A stretch of 39,089 nucleotides of DNA. Origin: Candidatus Oleimmundimicrobium americanum (GTDB lineage: Bacteria > Actinomycetota > Aquicultoria > UBA3085 > Oleimmundimicrobiaceae). The translations under genes were made by a program, and so were the position numbers. Location: NCBI GenBank assembly GCA_002366545.1, contig DFBH01000032.1:1-39089 (forward strand), in the 5' to 3' direction. The notes beneath the pieces were generated by a model, which saw only the letters and a list, made by a program, of their open reading frames with translations, was not told the origin of the DNA and did no database searches. Shown in pieces: positions 16,135 to 25,334 of this stretch. How positions within the stretch are numbered: position 1 is the first letter of the stretch; the number at the start of each line of letters is the position of its first letter.

Positions 16135-16319
16135 TAAATTTTGTCATTGCCCTGCCGACTTAAGTCGGCCCTATGTTTTATTTAAATTTTAACTCTATCG
16201 AAAAACCAGCAAATTAAATGCCATATCATCTAAATACAGCTACCAGTCTCCAGCTTCCAGCCATTAGCCTTCAGGAAAAAAATAAAAGCTTTTTACTGAT
16301 TATGGTTTTTAAAACCTCC
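16135..16319. repeat. repeat block in the dpp spacer
   Basis: The spacer between the binding-protein gene and dppB has no gene. It contains GTCATTGCCCTGCCGACTTAAGTCGGC (a palindrome-bearing repeat, split here into shorter readable parts CTGCCGACTT and AAGTCGGC), then CAGTCTC/CAGCTTC/CAGCCAT heptads (about 16247-16275). It ends with TTTTTACTGATTATGG, which also precedes a related element at 31970. Confidence 0.6.
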
Positions 16320-16475
16320 GTGGGTTGAGTAAACAGCGACATATAAGCACGCCGTTAAACGAAGAAGATTCAAACATCTGCGGCAAATTGCGTGTCCTTT
16401 AGGACAAATAGCAATTTCGCAATGAGAGAATCGACTAAGTAGGCGCGCGCAATCCAAAGCTGTTGCCCGACCCAT
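16320..16475. mobile_element. TIR-bounded element, diverged copy (MITE-like)
   Basis: Bounded by GTGGGTTGAG and CGACCCAT, imperfect inverted ends matching the GTGGGTCG ends of the element at 31970-32140. Both copies share the same left flank (a TTTTTACTrATTATGG string, then poly-T/A and a CCCG or CTCCG string) and the same right flank (AAAATAAA). The interior is AT-richer and not obviously alike. No transposase is encoded. Confidence 0.4.
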
Positions 16476-16661
16476 AAAAAATAAAATCTTAGGCGAGTAA
16501 GAAAATGAACAAATCAATCATTTTTGTCCATTATACAATTACTTTTTGGATAAAAACTTTTTTCAATTGCTTCGCTTTAAAACGTATCGTCAGACCAGCA
16601 TGGTACAGGCCTGTATTAAGTATCTGGCACATTGATTAAACCATTGGCTCATGGCTTCAAT

Positions 16662-16698
16662 AAAAAGGGCCCGTAAGAAACACTCTTCTCACAAGCCC
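16662..16698 (-). terminator. terminator of the peptide-binding protein gene
   Basis: On the minus strand a 13-bp stem (GGGCTTGTGAGAA with TTCTTACGGGCCC, three G-U pairs) is followed by TTTTTATTG. It lies 13 bp after the stop codon at 16712, so much of the transcription ends before dppB. Confidence 0.75.
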
Positions 16699-16711
16699 CT
16701 CATATTCACTT

Positions 16712-18343
16712 TTATTTGGAGAGCCAAATGCATTCAAACGGCGTATCATCCATGGCCGTGCGGGTGTAACCGTGAACATCTTCGCCCACTACTCTACTTG
16801 TCTCATCAAATGCTATTGGGACAACAGGAGCATCTTCGAGCACCATCCGTTCAACCTCTCGATAAAGTACCTGCCTCTTTGTCTCATCCGTTTCTTTTCT
16901 TGCCTCAAGCAGCTTCTCGTCAACCTCAGAATTTTCATATTTAAACATATTATCTGCACTCTCCGAGGAAAAAAGCGGATAGAGAAAATTATCCATTGTG
17001 GGGTAATCCGCCCCCCAATCAACCTTAAAGAACGTAGCCTCTTCAGCTTGAATCTTGTCGATAAAGGTGCCAAATTCGTAACCAACAATATCAAAATTTA
17101 CCCCCACGTCTTTCATTTGAGCCTGCATGGCTTGAGCAACTTTATCGTGCCCGACACCGGTGTTGTAACTCAAAGAAAGTTTTAACAATCCCTTCCCACC
17201 AGAGTGGCCCGCCTCCTCAAGCAGAACTTTTGTCTTAGGTTGATCAAAAACATACGACATGGCATTTTCTTTAAATCCGGGAATTCCCGCGGGAACTATC
17301 CCCGTGGCCGGGGCGCGAGCTCCTTCCCAAACAGCATCGGTTATCGCCTTGCGATCAATAGAATAGTTTAGGGCTTTTCTGAGATTTACGTTTCCTTTCC
17401 AGGGCTCAGCTTCCATGTTTAACCCATAAAAATAGGTTCCCAACATCGGTTTGATGATGGTTTTCCCTTTGTACTTCTCTTGAGTTTCTTTAACCCTCCC
17501 CAAAGGGATGCGACACTCATCTAAATTGCCCGCCTCAAATTCTAAAAAAGCGGTGTCCTCATCGGCAAAAATATTGAACACAAGCTTGTCAAGGTAAGCT
17601 TCGTCTTCGTAGTAGTCATCAAATCTCTCGAGAACAATTTTTTGGTCGTGGTCCCATCCAGCAAATTTAAAGGGACCGGTTCCCATGGGATGTTCGAAAA
17701 ATTTGTCCGCCCATTTCTCCACTTCCTCTTTGGGAACAGGAGAAAAAATCGGATGACCGAGAGTTACAGGAAACTCGGCATAAGGATATTTTAAAGCAAC
17801 TTCCAGGATGTAGTCGCCTGTGGCTTTAACGCCTGCAAGCGTATCCGTTTTTCCTTCCTGGCAATCCTCAAAACCCTTGATTGGTTCGAGATGATAAGAA
17901 ACCTCAGATGCAGTTTCTTTTAAGGCAACTCGGCTCCACGAATAAACAAAGTCCTCAGCTTTGCACTCTCTGCCGTTATGAAACTTAACGCCCTTTTTGA
18001 GTTTAAAAGTAAATACGGTAGCGTCCTCATTCGATTCCCAAGATTCCGCCATCGCGGGAATTATTTCCATTGTCTCGGACTCATAATCAACCAGCCCATC
18101 GTAAATCTCCTTTGCGACAGAAATCCCCTCAGACTCCTGAGAATTGGCCGCATCCAGAGTTACCGGTTCCATCAAAAAAGCATTAAAAGTTCCACCCCTT
18201 ACGGGCTCTTCCATCACCGACTTTTCAACCACAGATTTTTTCTCTACAGCCTCTTCCTTTTTCTTGGCACAACCGGCCACCATTGCGACCGTAAAAATTA
18301 ACATAAGAAATACAACCAAGCTCAAGGAAAATCGTTTTTTCAA
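16712..18343 (-). CDS. peptide-binding lipoprotein (SBP_bac_5 family)
   Basis: This 543-residue extracytoplasmic solute-binding protein has a signal peptide (MKKRFSLSLVVFLMLIFTVAMVAGC) whose lipobox cysteine is Cys25, so it is lipid-anchored. An acidic/lysine linker follows. The binding domain from about residue 48 shows the family motif AESWESNEDATVFTFKLKKGVKFHNG and LRKALNYSIDRKAI. It delivers peptides to DppBCDF. It starts with TTG, well supported by GGAGGGG. A strong terminator follows, so it is probably expressed separately from, and more highly than, the permease genes. Confidence 0.95.
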   Translation of the reverse strand: MKKRFSLSLVVFLMLIFTVAMVAGCAKKKEEAVEKKSVVEKSVMEEPVRGGTFNAFLMEPVTLDAANSQESEGISVAKEIYDGLVDYESETMEIIPAMAESWESNEDATVFTFKLKKGVKFHNGRECKAEDFVYSWSRVALKETASEVSYHLEPIKGFEDCQEGKTDTLAGVKATGDYILEVALKYPYAEFPVTLGHPIFSPVPKEEVEKWADKFFEHPMGTGPFKFAGWDHDQKIVLERFDDYYEDEAYLDKLVFNIFADEDTAFLEFEAGNLDECRIPLGRVKETQEKYKGKTIIKPMLGTYFYGLNMEAEPWKGNVNLRKALNYSIDRKAITDAVWEGARAPATGIVPAGIPGFKENAMSYVFDQPKTKVLLEEAGHSGGKGLLKLSLSYNTGVGHDKVAQAMQAQMKDVGVNFDIVGYEFGTFIDKIQAEEATFFKVDWGADYPTMDNFLYPLFSSESADNMFKYENSEVDEKLLEARKETDETKRQVLYREVERMVLEDAPVVPIAFDETSRVVGEDVHGYTRTAMDDTPFECIWLSK

Positions 18344-18457
18344 TTTTGCCCCTCCTTTTCAAGCTTTTTAAATTCCAGCTTTTCTTTTTTAGTTAATAAA
18401 CTATTTTCGACCAATTTTTAAAATTTCTAAATTTTGAACAAATACACATAAACAAAA

Positions 18458-18495
18458 GACGCTCTTTATAAAGATTTAAAATCTCTACGAGCGCC
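18458..18495 (-). terminator. terminator downstream of secG
   Basis: On the minus strand, a GGCGCTC/GAGCGTC outer stem (one G-U) encloses an AGATT/AATCT inner stem and is followed by TTTTGTTT. It separates secG from the peptide-binding protein gene. Confidence 0.65.
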
Positions 18496-18535
18496 AATAT
18501 TTCTCTTATCTCTTCAATTTTTTCAATAAACTAAA

Positions 18536-18757
18536 CTATAATATAAAGGCCAAAAGTAACGAGGTAATTGTAAAAACAACTGCCATTCCTATAGTGATGC
18601 GATCAAGATTTTTCTCAATCATCGTGCTTCCGGAAAAACCGCTCACATCGCCCCCAAACGAAGCGGACAAACCAGCTCCCTTTCCAGAGTGAAGAAGAAT
18701 TGCTATTACTAAACCTATGCAAACAATAACATGAATAACAACTACCGCCGTATACAA
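18536..18757 (-). CDS. secG: preprotein translocase subunit SecG
   Basis: This 73-residue two-helix membrane protein stimulates SecYEG protein export. The central cytoplasmic loop HSGKGAGLSASFGGDVSGFSGS has the SecG pattern (GKGAGLSAxFG), with hydrophobic helices at about 2-22 and 53-73. The length is typical. It is a single-gene unit with its own promoter-like element and terminator. Confidence 0.95.
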   Translation of the reverse strand: MYTAVVVIHVIVCIGLVIAILLHSGKGAGLSASFGGDVSGFSGSTMIEKNLDRITIGMAVVFTITSLLLAFIL

Positions 18758-18792
18758 AATAAACTCCCCTTTGCTTTATTAAAATTAAACAT

Positions 18793-18821
18793 AATATAGC
18801 ACGGTGTCATCAGCAAAACAA
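18793..18821 (-). promoter_or_regulatory. probable secG promoter
   Basis: On the minus strand TTGTTT (18816-18821), a 17-bp spacer and TATATT (18793-18798) lie 36 bp before the secG start codon. The -35 match is weak. Confidence 0.4.
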
Positions 18822-18835
18822 GCCGACAAAGAAAT

Positions 18836-19933
18836 TTAAAAAGCCTCCGCTTTTTTTCTCTTGCAAACTATTTTGCAATATAACTCCACAATCCGTTTGG
18901 TTTGTAATTCAACGTCATGTAAAAAAGCCGACTCCCTCGCCTTTTTCGATATATTTGTATATTCTTTATCGTCTTTAAGTAAAACCTCAACTTTCTCGGC
19001 TATCTTAGAAGGATCACCCGGCTCAACCAAAAAACCGTTCTCACCGTCCTTCACAAACTCAGGGAGCCCTCCCGTTCTCGAAGCCACAACGGGAACACCG
19101 GAAGATAAAGCTTCGAGAGCCACCAGGCCAAAACCTTCTTTAAGCGATGGCAACACAAAAACATCGGAGGCACTAATCCACGAAGCCACTTCGAGATGAG
19201 ATTTAAACTTTTCAAAACGGACAAATTCTTCAATTCCTAAATCTTTTGCCAAAGTTTCCAGACCGCTTTTCTCTTCACCTTCCCCGATAACAACCGCCAA
19301 AACATCCGGCTCCCGCGATAAAATATCCGGAAAGGCTTCCAAAAGAAAATTTACTCCTTTCACTTTTACAAGGTTTCCGACAAAAAGAATTATTTTCTTA
19401 TCCGAGGGTAAGCCAATTTTTTTTCTTAAAACGATCTTATCCTGTGGGCAAAAAACCTCGGTGTTCACACCACAATTTATGACACTCAGCTTCTCAGGTA
19501 AAATCGAATAAAGGTGTTCGGCTTCCTTTGCCAAATATTCGCTCACAAAAATTACAGCCGAAGCTCTTCTGCAAACAAGCTTAATAAGAAAACAAAATAA
19601 ACCGGATTTTTTACCAAAATTAATGTCGCTTCCATGTGTTGTAACAATTAGAGGTTTGCGCCGCGCAAAGTGAGGGAAAAGGGCTAAAAACCCCGTCGGA
19701 AAGAGATAGTGCGCATGAATTAAATCAAAATTTGAAAAAGATGCCCGTATAATTCTAATAAAAAGAAGAAGGTACTTCCAAAGAGATATATATCCTCCTT
19801 TTTTTACGCGGTTTACAGCCAAGGTGAACTGAATCTCCCTCTTTTTCAACTCTTCAACTTGATTTTGAACAAATCCCCCAAAAACAGGATAGCTTGAAGA
19901 TGGATACATGTTTGAGATAAGAAATACTTTCAA
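18836..19933 (-). CDS. GT4-family glycosyltransferase
   Basis: This 365-residue GT-B-fold retaining glycosyltransferase has an N-terminal acceptor domain (GGFVQNQVEELKKR, then DLIHAHYLFPTGF and TTHGSD) and a C-terminal Glycos_transf_1 domain from about residue 175 (ILFVGNLVKVKGVNFLLEAF, then VLPSLKEGFGLVALEALSSGVPVV). The EGFGLVALE string is the E-x7-E donor-binding motif. It probably works on cell-surface glycans or glycolipids. The start is TTG with GGGGTG upstream. Its plus-strand neighbours are cell-surface proteins. Substrate unknown. Confidence 0.9.
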   Translation of the reverse strand: MKVFLISNMYPSSSYPVFGGFVQNQVEELKKREIQFTLAVNRVKKGGYISLWKYLLLFIRIIRASFSNFDLIHAHYLFPTGFLALFPHFARRKPLIVTTHGSDINFGKKSGLFCFLIKLVCRRASAVIFVSEYLAKEAEHLYSILPEKLSVINCGVNTEVFCPQDKIVLRKKIGLPSDKKIILFVGNLVKVKGVNFLLEAFPDILSREPDVLAVVIGEGEEKSGLETLAKDLGIEEFVRFEKFKSHLEVASWISASDVFVLPSLKEGFGLVALEALSSGVPVVASRTGGLPEFVKDGENGFLVEPGDPSKIAEKVEVLLKDDKEYTNISKKARESAFLHDVELQTKRIVELYCKIVCKRKKAEAF

Positions 19934-19947
19934 AATTCACCCCACAA

Positions 19948-19963
19948 GTCAAAATCTTTTGAC
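19948..19963. promoter_or_regulatory. inverted repeat upstream of the glycosyltransferase gene
   Basis: GTCAAAATCTTTTGAC has 7-bp perfect arms around TC. It lies 15 bp upstream of the glycosyltransferase start codon, in the divergent spacer shared with the 20147 gene. It may be an operator or chance in AT-rich DNA. Confidence 0.3.
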
Positions 19964-20146
19964 CATTATAGCCAAAGAAAACTTTAAACACAAAGAAAAA
20001 GATATATTAAGGAGGTCTTTTATTTTAACCCTTTACACTTTAAACTCTTTTAAATAAGATTGGTTTTAATTACGGATCAATTCATTCAAATAAAAGACGC
20101 AACCAAATAAGTATCAAATTCTTTAAAAGTTGCAACGAGGTGCAAT

Positions 20147-20551
20147 ATGTTACACCGGTTAAGAATAATTGTGGAGGCCGCTTTTTACTCATTGTTATTT
20201 TTCCGTCTTTTAAGCGGACTTTTTGTTGCAATATTCGTCCCTAAAAATGTCTTCTTCTATGCGGGAATTTTGCTGACTCATTACATAACCATACTCTTCT
20301 GTGGGTTTTGGACGGGCTTTTACATCAAAGTAGACGGGTGGATATATAGCATAGGAGCTTTTGGGCTTTTTTATGTCTTTCGTCAAATTTTCAACGTTTA
20401 TTATCCGCTACCCCTTTCGACTCCCACAAAAATATTAATGTTGGTCCCGCTCCTCGCCCTATTGTTAATAGGCGCAATATACGGAGAAATTACAGCAGAA
20501 AAAAGAAATAAAAAAAATGGAGAAAACGATGCAGGCAAAAAAAGCACTTAG
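20147..20551 (+). CDS. small four-helix membrane protein of unknown function
   Basis: A 134-residue protein with about four transmembrane segments (roughly 8-32, 36-58, 64-84 and 92-112) and a lysine-rich cytoplasmic tail (AEKRNKKNGENDAGKKST). The family is not recognised; it resembles YggT-like small membrane proteins only in general build. GAGGTG precedes the ATG. The gene overlaps the start of the SpoIID-CWB2 gene by 23 bp, so the two are probably translationally coupled and the small protein may serve the surface enzyme. Confidence 0.7.
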   Translation: MLHRLRIIVEAAFYSLLFFRLLSGLFVAIFVPKNVFFYAGILLTHYITILFCGFWTGFYIKVDGWIYSIGAFGLFYVFRQIFNVYYPLPLSTPTKILMLVPLLALLLIGAIYGEITAEKRNKKNGENDAGKKST

Positions 20552-22604
20552 TTTATTTGTAGTCGCAACCATCCTTCTAACCATATTAATTTATCCAATT
20601 TCCGCAAATGCCACTGAATACTTCGTTATTCACGGACAAGGATGCGGGCACGGCGTAGGCATGTGTCTATCCGGCGCCAAGGGTATGGCCGAAGCCGGGT
20701 ACACATATCGAAATATTTTAAGGAAATATTATACATCGGCGATACCTTCCTCAACCCAAGAAACTCAACTGATAAGAGTCGGCCTTTACTCAACCACCTT
20801 GGCCACAACCATCTCCGGAAACGGCGACTTTGAAGTTTTTGACGATTTAGAAAATAAACTCTGGGCGGGAACCGACGGACAATCGATTACCATCTCTTAC
20901 GATATCGAAAACAGCTCTTACTTAATTACAACCCCAACCGAAACGATAGAAGTTATTTCATCACATATTACGGTTTCCCCTACCGCCTCTTCAATATTAA
21001 GTTTGGAAAATTTCTCGCCGCCAAACCATTTCAGGGGAAATATGGAAGTGAGGTTTTCCTCAAACTCCAATCTGCTTTGGGCAATCAACGAACTATCCTT
21101 AAACGAATACTTGTATGGCTTGGCGGAAGCATCCGATTCCTGGCCAAAAAACGCGCTTAAAGCCCTGGCCGTTGCCGCAAGAACCTATGCCCTCGAAAAA
21201 AAATTAAACGCAAGCACTCCTTATAAAGCAGACGGATTTGATCTCAGCGCCACCACGGATTGTCAATATTACTTAGGCTACGATTACGAGGTTCAAGCGC
21301 CGAATTTTAAACAGGCCATAGATGAGACAACGGGAGAGATATTGGTTTATAACTCAAATCCCATCTCAGCCGTTTATCATTCCTGCTGCGGAGGGCACAC
21401 CGAAAACAACGAAAACATCTGGGGGGGAAGCGCCCTTCCTTATTTACGGGGCGTACCCTGCGGATACTGCACCTGGTCATCGAATTACAACTGGAACTTA
21501 TCAATTTCTGCCGATGAACTTCAAACAAAGTTAAACTCAAATCCCACAACTTCCGTATTGGGAAACCTTGAAGGATTCGAAATCCTGCAAGCGGGCATAA
21601 CCCCGCGTGTCAAGACGTTAAGAATCTTGGGTTCGGGCGGAAGCAACGATGTATCGGGAACCGATTTCGGTAACGTCTTGAAACTGAAAAGCGCTTGGTT
21701 TAACTTTAGGCCCATAACGCGCATGAGTGGCGAGAACCGCTATCAAACGGCAATCGATGTTTCAAAACAGGGATGGAATTCAGCCGAAACGATAATTTTA
21801 ACAAAAGGGACCGACTTCCCTGATGCCTTAAGCGGCACACCCTTAGCTTATAAAAATAATGCCCCGATACTTCTTACCGATCCAACTACTATAAACCAAG
21901 AAACAATGGATGAGATTAATAGGCTAAATCCAGATAAAGTTATAATTTTAGGAGGAAAGGGCGCTATTTCCGAAACCATAGAATCCCAACTTTTATCGGA
22001 GGGAATTAACTCGGAACGCATAGGAGGCAAAGATAGATATGAAACAGCCGCTAAAATTGCACTTGAGGTTGGCTCTCCCGGCAAAACGGCCATAATCGCG
22101 ACCGGTTCAAATTACCCCGATGCCCTGTCAATATCAAGTTACGCGGCTTATAATCAAATTCCGATACTTTTGGTAAACAAAGATTATATCCCCGATTCAA
22201 CAACCGACGCGCTGAACGATTTAAATATCGAGCAAACCATCATTGTTGGCGGGACCGGTGTGATTTCAAGCGAAGTTCAAGCAAATCTTCGAAACCCAAT
22301 AAGGATGGGCGGGGCCGATAGATATGATACCGCCAAAAAGATAGCTGAAAGATACTTTGCTCCTTTCCCTGGAGCGTCGAGCATCTTTGTGGTTACCGGC
22401 GAGAACTTTCCGGATGCACTCGCAAGCGCTCCGTACGCGGCCAAAATTGGGCCATGCCCCATCTTGTTAACCCGAAGTGATATTGTTCCGGCTCCAACTC
22501 GAAACTACCTTATAGGTTACACCGATTATGTCAAAAGACTTTATATAGTAGGTGGTTTTGGAGCAATTTCCGAGAAAGTTCAAAACGAACTTGGCAGTTT
22601 GTAG
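20529..22604 (+). CDS. SpoIID/LytB-type enzyme with three CWB2 repeats
   Basis: This is a secreted 691-residue protein. A signal peptide (about 1-28) is followed by a GHGVGM motif segment (HGQGCGHGVGMCLSGAKGMAEAGYTY), then the SpoIID domain (about 165-330). The domain has NEYLYGLAEASDSWPKNAL, where Glu200 is the likely catalytic residue of a lytic transglycosylase, and YHSCCGGHTEN; the added Cys residues and the CGYC pair could bind zinc, as known for clostridial SpoIID. Three CWB2 repeats from about residue 397 (RMSGENRY, RIGGKDRY, RMGGADRY) anchor it to the wall. The start at 20529 was chosen because GGAG lies six bases upstream; an ATG at 20517 is the alternative. It probably acts on peptidoglycan outside the cell. 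Confidence 0.9.
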   Translation: MQAKKALSLFVVATILLTILIYPISANATEYFVIHGQGCGHGVGMCLSGAKGMAEAGYTYRNILRKYYTSAIPSSTQETQLIRVGLYSTTLATTISGNGDFEVFDDLENKLWAGTDGQSITISYDIENSSYLITTPTETIEVISSHITVSPTASSILSLENFSPPNHFRGNMEVRFSSNSNLLWAINELSLNEYLYGLAEASDSWPKNALKALAVAARTYALEKKLNASTPYKADGFDLSATTDCQYYLGYDYEVQAPNFKQAIDETTGEILVYNSNPISAVYHSCCGGHTENNENIWGGSALPYLRGVPCGYCTWSSNYNWNLSISADELQTKLNSNPTTSVLGNLEGFEILQAGITPRVKTLRILGSGGSNDVSGTDFGNVLKLKSAWFNFRPITRMSGENRYQTAIDVSKQGWNSAETIILTKGTDFPDALSGTPLAYKNNAPILLTDPTTINQETMDEINRLNPDKVIILGGKGAISETIESQLLSEGINSERIGGKDRYETAAKIALEVGSPGKTAIIATGSNYPDALSISSYAAYNQIPILLVNKDYIPDSTTDALNDLNIEQTIIVGGTGVISSEVQANLRNPIRMGGADRYDTAKKIAERYFAPFPGASSIFVVTGENFPDALASAPYAAKIGPCPILLTRSDIVPAPTRNYLIGYTDYVKRLYIVGGFGAISEKVQNELGSL

Positions 22605-22637
22605 TAACCACTAAGCGACTTCATCGAATTGGAAATT

Positions 22638-23105
22638 TATTCTGCCTGCCCCGCCAGAGGCGGGCACGGCGGTAGACGGTGCCGGTAAAGATGTCGTTGC
22701 GAGGAGCCGCAGGCGACGTGGCAATCTCAGACTCAATCGTCATTGCGAGGCTTTAGCCGAAGCAATCTCAGGTTTTACACTTTAAAATTTCCAATTTCCA
22801 ATCTTCAATTTCCAATGGAGCGCAAGCGACACGGCTCTCTGCTCTCCGCTCTCTGCTCTCCGCTCTCAGCTCCATACTCTCTGCTTTCTGCTGTTTTCCC
22901 TGGAGGCTGACGGCTGGAAGCTGGTTTTAGCTCTAAGCTCTCCGCTCTAAGCTCCACGCTTTCAACCATACGCCATATTCTATACTCTATCTGCTCTTTC
23001 GTCTCTCCTGGAGGCTGGTGGCTGATTTTCCATTTTTCATTTTCCAATGAAGCCAAACTTTTCTCTCCCTCCCCCGTCAAGGGGGAGGGTTAGGGTGGGG
23101 GTGAT
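22638..23105. repeat. composite repeat spacer with heptad arrays
   Basis: The 616-bp convergent spacer carries no gene. In order: a GC-rich CCTGCC/GGCGGGC palindrome (22641-22680), two GAGATTGC-type repeats in minus orientation (22693-22770), CCAATTT heptads (22790-22815), a long GCTCTnn array (22830-22900), CTGGnGG heptads (22905-22925), a second GCTCTnn array (22928-22995), CATTTTT/CCAATGA heptads, and a CCCTCCCCCGTCAAGGGGGA palindrome (23069-23091). Read on the minus strand, the order and wording closely follow the block at 31650-31960. Confidence 0.75.
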
Positions 23106-23220
23106 GTGGTTTTGCCCTTTGCTTTTGGTTGCCTTTCTTATGTTTTTGCTGATGGATAGAGGCTGATTCCACTTAAAAATCTCCAAGGGATTGTAAGCAA
23201 ACGTCCAGACCAACAACCGT

Positions 23221-24783
23221 TTAGCTGCTTGTTGTTTGATTATGGACGGTTTCTCTCTGGATAGTAAAAGTTCGAGGGAACGAATAATCGCTTGCGTTAC
23301 CAACATTGTCAACGGATTTTACCCGCCAATGCCACTTTCCTTCAGAAAACTCAAATACCGAAATAGAGTAAAAGATTCCTAAATCATCTATTGTATTTGC
23401 TCCCTTAAAATCTGAGTTCCCGGAATATTGCAAAATGTATTTTTCAGCATCGGGGACACTTGACCAAGACAACGTAACCCAAGAATAGCCCGAGATTTCC
23501 TCATTTTCTTTCGGGTTTAACAAATCCGGTGACGCGGGAGCCGTATTGTCTACCCCCACCTTCGTCGTCAAAGAAACATAATTCCCATCTTCGCCCTTAA
23601 GTTTAAGCAGGTATATTCCGTCCAAAACAACTTTTCCGGCATTGTTCTTCCCATTCCACGAAGTTTTATAGCTACCTTTAGAAAGAAGATTTTCAACCGG
23701 CTTCAGGTTAGAACGCACCGATTCCCCTTCTTCCGAAAAGATGTCAACCCATAAATCTTGTTCCGGGGCCGCATTCACGTTAATTTTGCAAATATCTTTT
23801 ATCCTATCACCATTTGGGCTAAACAAACTCAAATCAGTTTTAAAAAATGTTACCCCTTTAGCTTGAATCTTATCGTCTGACAATTGAGTCCCTTCGGATA
23901 ATTCCTCTCCTGCCGAAACAGTTGCAACCTCTTTACCCTCAACAAACCCCGCGTTCTCTTTTTTAAGAATGTCGTTTCTCGTCGAACTTGATGTTGGATA
24001 CAACGCCAAATTCGTCTGTTCGTATACTTTTTGGTTCAACTCGAGGGAGCAAACCACCGCTTCTCTGGCCGGCCCGGAAACCGCTCCGTGTATTTCCTCA
24101 AGAGCAAGATGCTGGTGAGCGATAAATTTAGACAACTTCTCAAAGAATTCTTGTCGCTCACTGCCGGTTAAATCATTTGCCGCCTCCGTTGCTTTCTTAA
24201 GATTGGCATCCATAGATAAGATGGAGTTTTCAACAAGTTTCTCGTTGTTTATATTTGCCATCGTCATCGCTTCATTAAGACGTTTCTCTGAAAGCTCAAG
24301 ATAGGTTTGAGCCTTGTCCTGAGCGCCTATCGACAAAATAACTTTCACATTTTCAACCGCCCGCTTCACCGGGTAAAACACGCTATTGGGCAAAGTGTTG
24401 GCGGACGCGACCACGGTTCCCGTACTTAAAATTGCAAAAACCAGCACAGCCGCCAGGGCCGGTGCTAAAATATTTTTACGCGGATACAGAAAAGCGGGAA
24501 GAGAAAACCCCTTCCTTGAAGCTTTCTTCGATAAAATAAGCTCTTTGCGTTTGTTTTTAACCACAATATCCAGTTTGACTCCAAGGGATTTTTTAAACGT
24601 CGCCGAAGGAGAAACTTCCGGCAAAACTTCTTCTATCGCCAAGGCAGTGCGAAGCAACGGCTCTAAAGATTCCCTCAAATCGGGATATCTATCCAAACAA
24701 CTCTTCATGCTCTCTTCTCTTTTCTCAAGAAGAGTTATGCAATTTTCCAGAGCCTCTTCAAGTTCATCCGACATACGTCTCAC
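23221..24783 (-). CDS. anti-sigma-like membrane protein with DUF5667, FlgD-like and Fn3-like domains
   Basis: This 520-residue protein is partner to the ECF sigma factor. The cytoplasmic N-terminus (about 1-100, LEEALENCITLL ... SCLDRYPDLRESLEPLL) is the form found in DUF5667-associated anti-sigma proteins. One transmembrane helix lies at about 107-130. The outside part begins with a DUF5667 region (NTLPNSVFYPVKRAVENVKV, about 131-260), then a FlgD-type Ig domain (LFSPNGDRIKD ... GKNNAGKVVLDGIYLLKL, about 325-425) and a Fn3-like domain (about 430-510). It probably holds the sigma factor until an envelope signal arrives. The GTG start overlaps the sigma stop (GTGA); ATG at 24774 is an alternative. 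Confidence 0.82.
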   Translation of the reverse strand: MRRMSDELEEALENCITLLEKREESMKSCLDRYPDLRESLEPLLRTALAIEEVLPEVSPSATFKKSLGVKLDIVVKNKRKELILSKKASRKGFSLPAFLYPRKNILAPALAAVLVFAILSTGTVVASANTLPNSVFYPVKRAVENVKVILSIGAQDKAQTYLELSEKRLNEAMTMANINNEKLVENSILSMDANLKKATEAANDLTGSERQEFFEKLSKFIAHQHLALEEIHGAVSGPAREAVVCSLELNQKVYEQTNLALYPTSSSTRNDILKKENAGFVEGKEVATVSAGEELSEGTQLSDDKIQAKGVTFFKTDLSLFSPNGDRIKDICKINVNAAPEQDLWVDIFSEEGESVRSNLKPVENLLSKGSYKTSWNGKNNAGKVVLDGIYLLKLKGEDGNYVSLTTKVGVDNTAPASPDLLNPKENEEISGYSWVTLSWSSVPDAEKYILQYSGNSDFKGANTIDDLGIFYSISVFEFSEGKWHWRVKSVDNVGNASDYSFPRTFTIQRETVHNQTTSS

Positions 24784-25334
24784 AATAACCCGTCCTCTTC
24801 TTTTAAAACCTTTTTTATTTTACTCAACGCCCTATGCTGCAATGACTTCACGGAGCCTTCCGTTTTATCCATAACTTTGGCGATTTCGCCGTTCGTAAAA
24901 TGCAAATTAAATTTTAAAATCATTACCTGCCGCTGCTCACCCGTTAGCCTCGAAGTCAGCGCCATAACCCTCTCGCTTACAATATTTGTTAAAGCAATTT
25001 CCTCGGTATCGCAAAAACCGCAATTTCCGGTGGCCTGTTCCAAGGGAACTTCCACTCGCCTGCCCTTCAACCTAAAATAATCAATTGTCAAATTGTTTGC
25101 TATCCTAATCAGCCAAGTTAAAAACGAGGCTTTTTGACCATCAAACCTGTTTATGGCATCCAATGCTTTCAAAAAAGTTTGGGCGGTCAAATCCTCTGCT
25201 TCAACCCGATTGCCTATTCGATAGTAAATATAACCATAAACTTTTGAAACAAACCGTTCATAAAGAAGGCCAAAAGCTTCCGAGTCATACTTCCTCGCTC
25301 GTTCTACCAGTTTTGAGAGGTCTTTATCTTTCAC
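24780..25334 (-). CDS. ECF-type RNA polymerase sigma factor
   Basis: This 184-residue sigma-70-family factor has region 2 at about 10-80 (DSEAFGLLYERFVSKVYGY, AEDLTAQTFLKALDAI, TWLIRIANNLTIDYFR) and region 4 at about 125-178 (TGEQRQVMILKFNLHFTNGEIA, EGSVKSLQHRAL). The linker carries a GNCGFC motif that could bind metal or respond to redox. It starts with GTG behind AGAGAGG. Co-transcription and overlap with the membrane anti-sigma gene imply signal-controlled release. Likely targets include its own operon and the neighbouring surface protease gene, by proximity only. Confidence 0.92.
   Translation of the reverse strand: MKDKDLSKLVERARKYDSEAFGLLYERFVSKVYGYIYYRIGNRVEAEDLTAQTFLKALDAINRFDGQKASFLTWLIRIANNLTIDYFRLKGRRVEVPLEQATGNCGFCDTEEIALTNIVSERVMALTSRLTGEQRQVMILKFNLHFTNGEIAKVMDKTEGSVKSLQHRALSKIKKVLKEEDGLL

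Noticed and set aside
16293..16517. 74-codon minus-strand frame with several cysteines
   Set aside because: It coincides with the TIR-bounded repeat, has no ribosome site and no recognisable family; the Cys spacing is not a known zinc motif.
20529..22604. Sporulation gene spoIID
   Set aside because: CWB2 anchoring, a second copy and lack of any sporulation neighbour indicate a general SpoIID/LytB surface enzyme.
22805..23312. Two frames of 91 codons in the spacer before the anti-sigma gene
   Set aside because: They consist of translated heptad arrays and palindromes and overlap the real gene end; no ribosome site.
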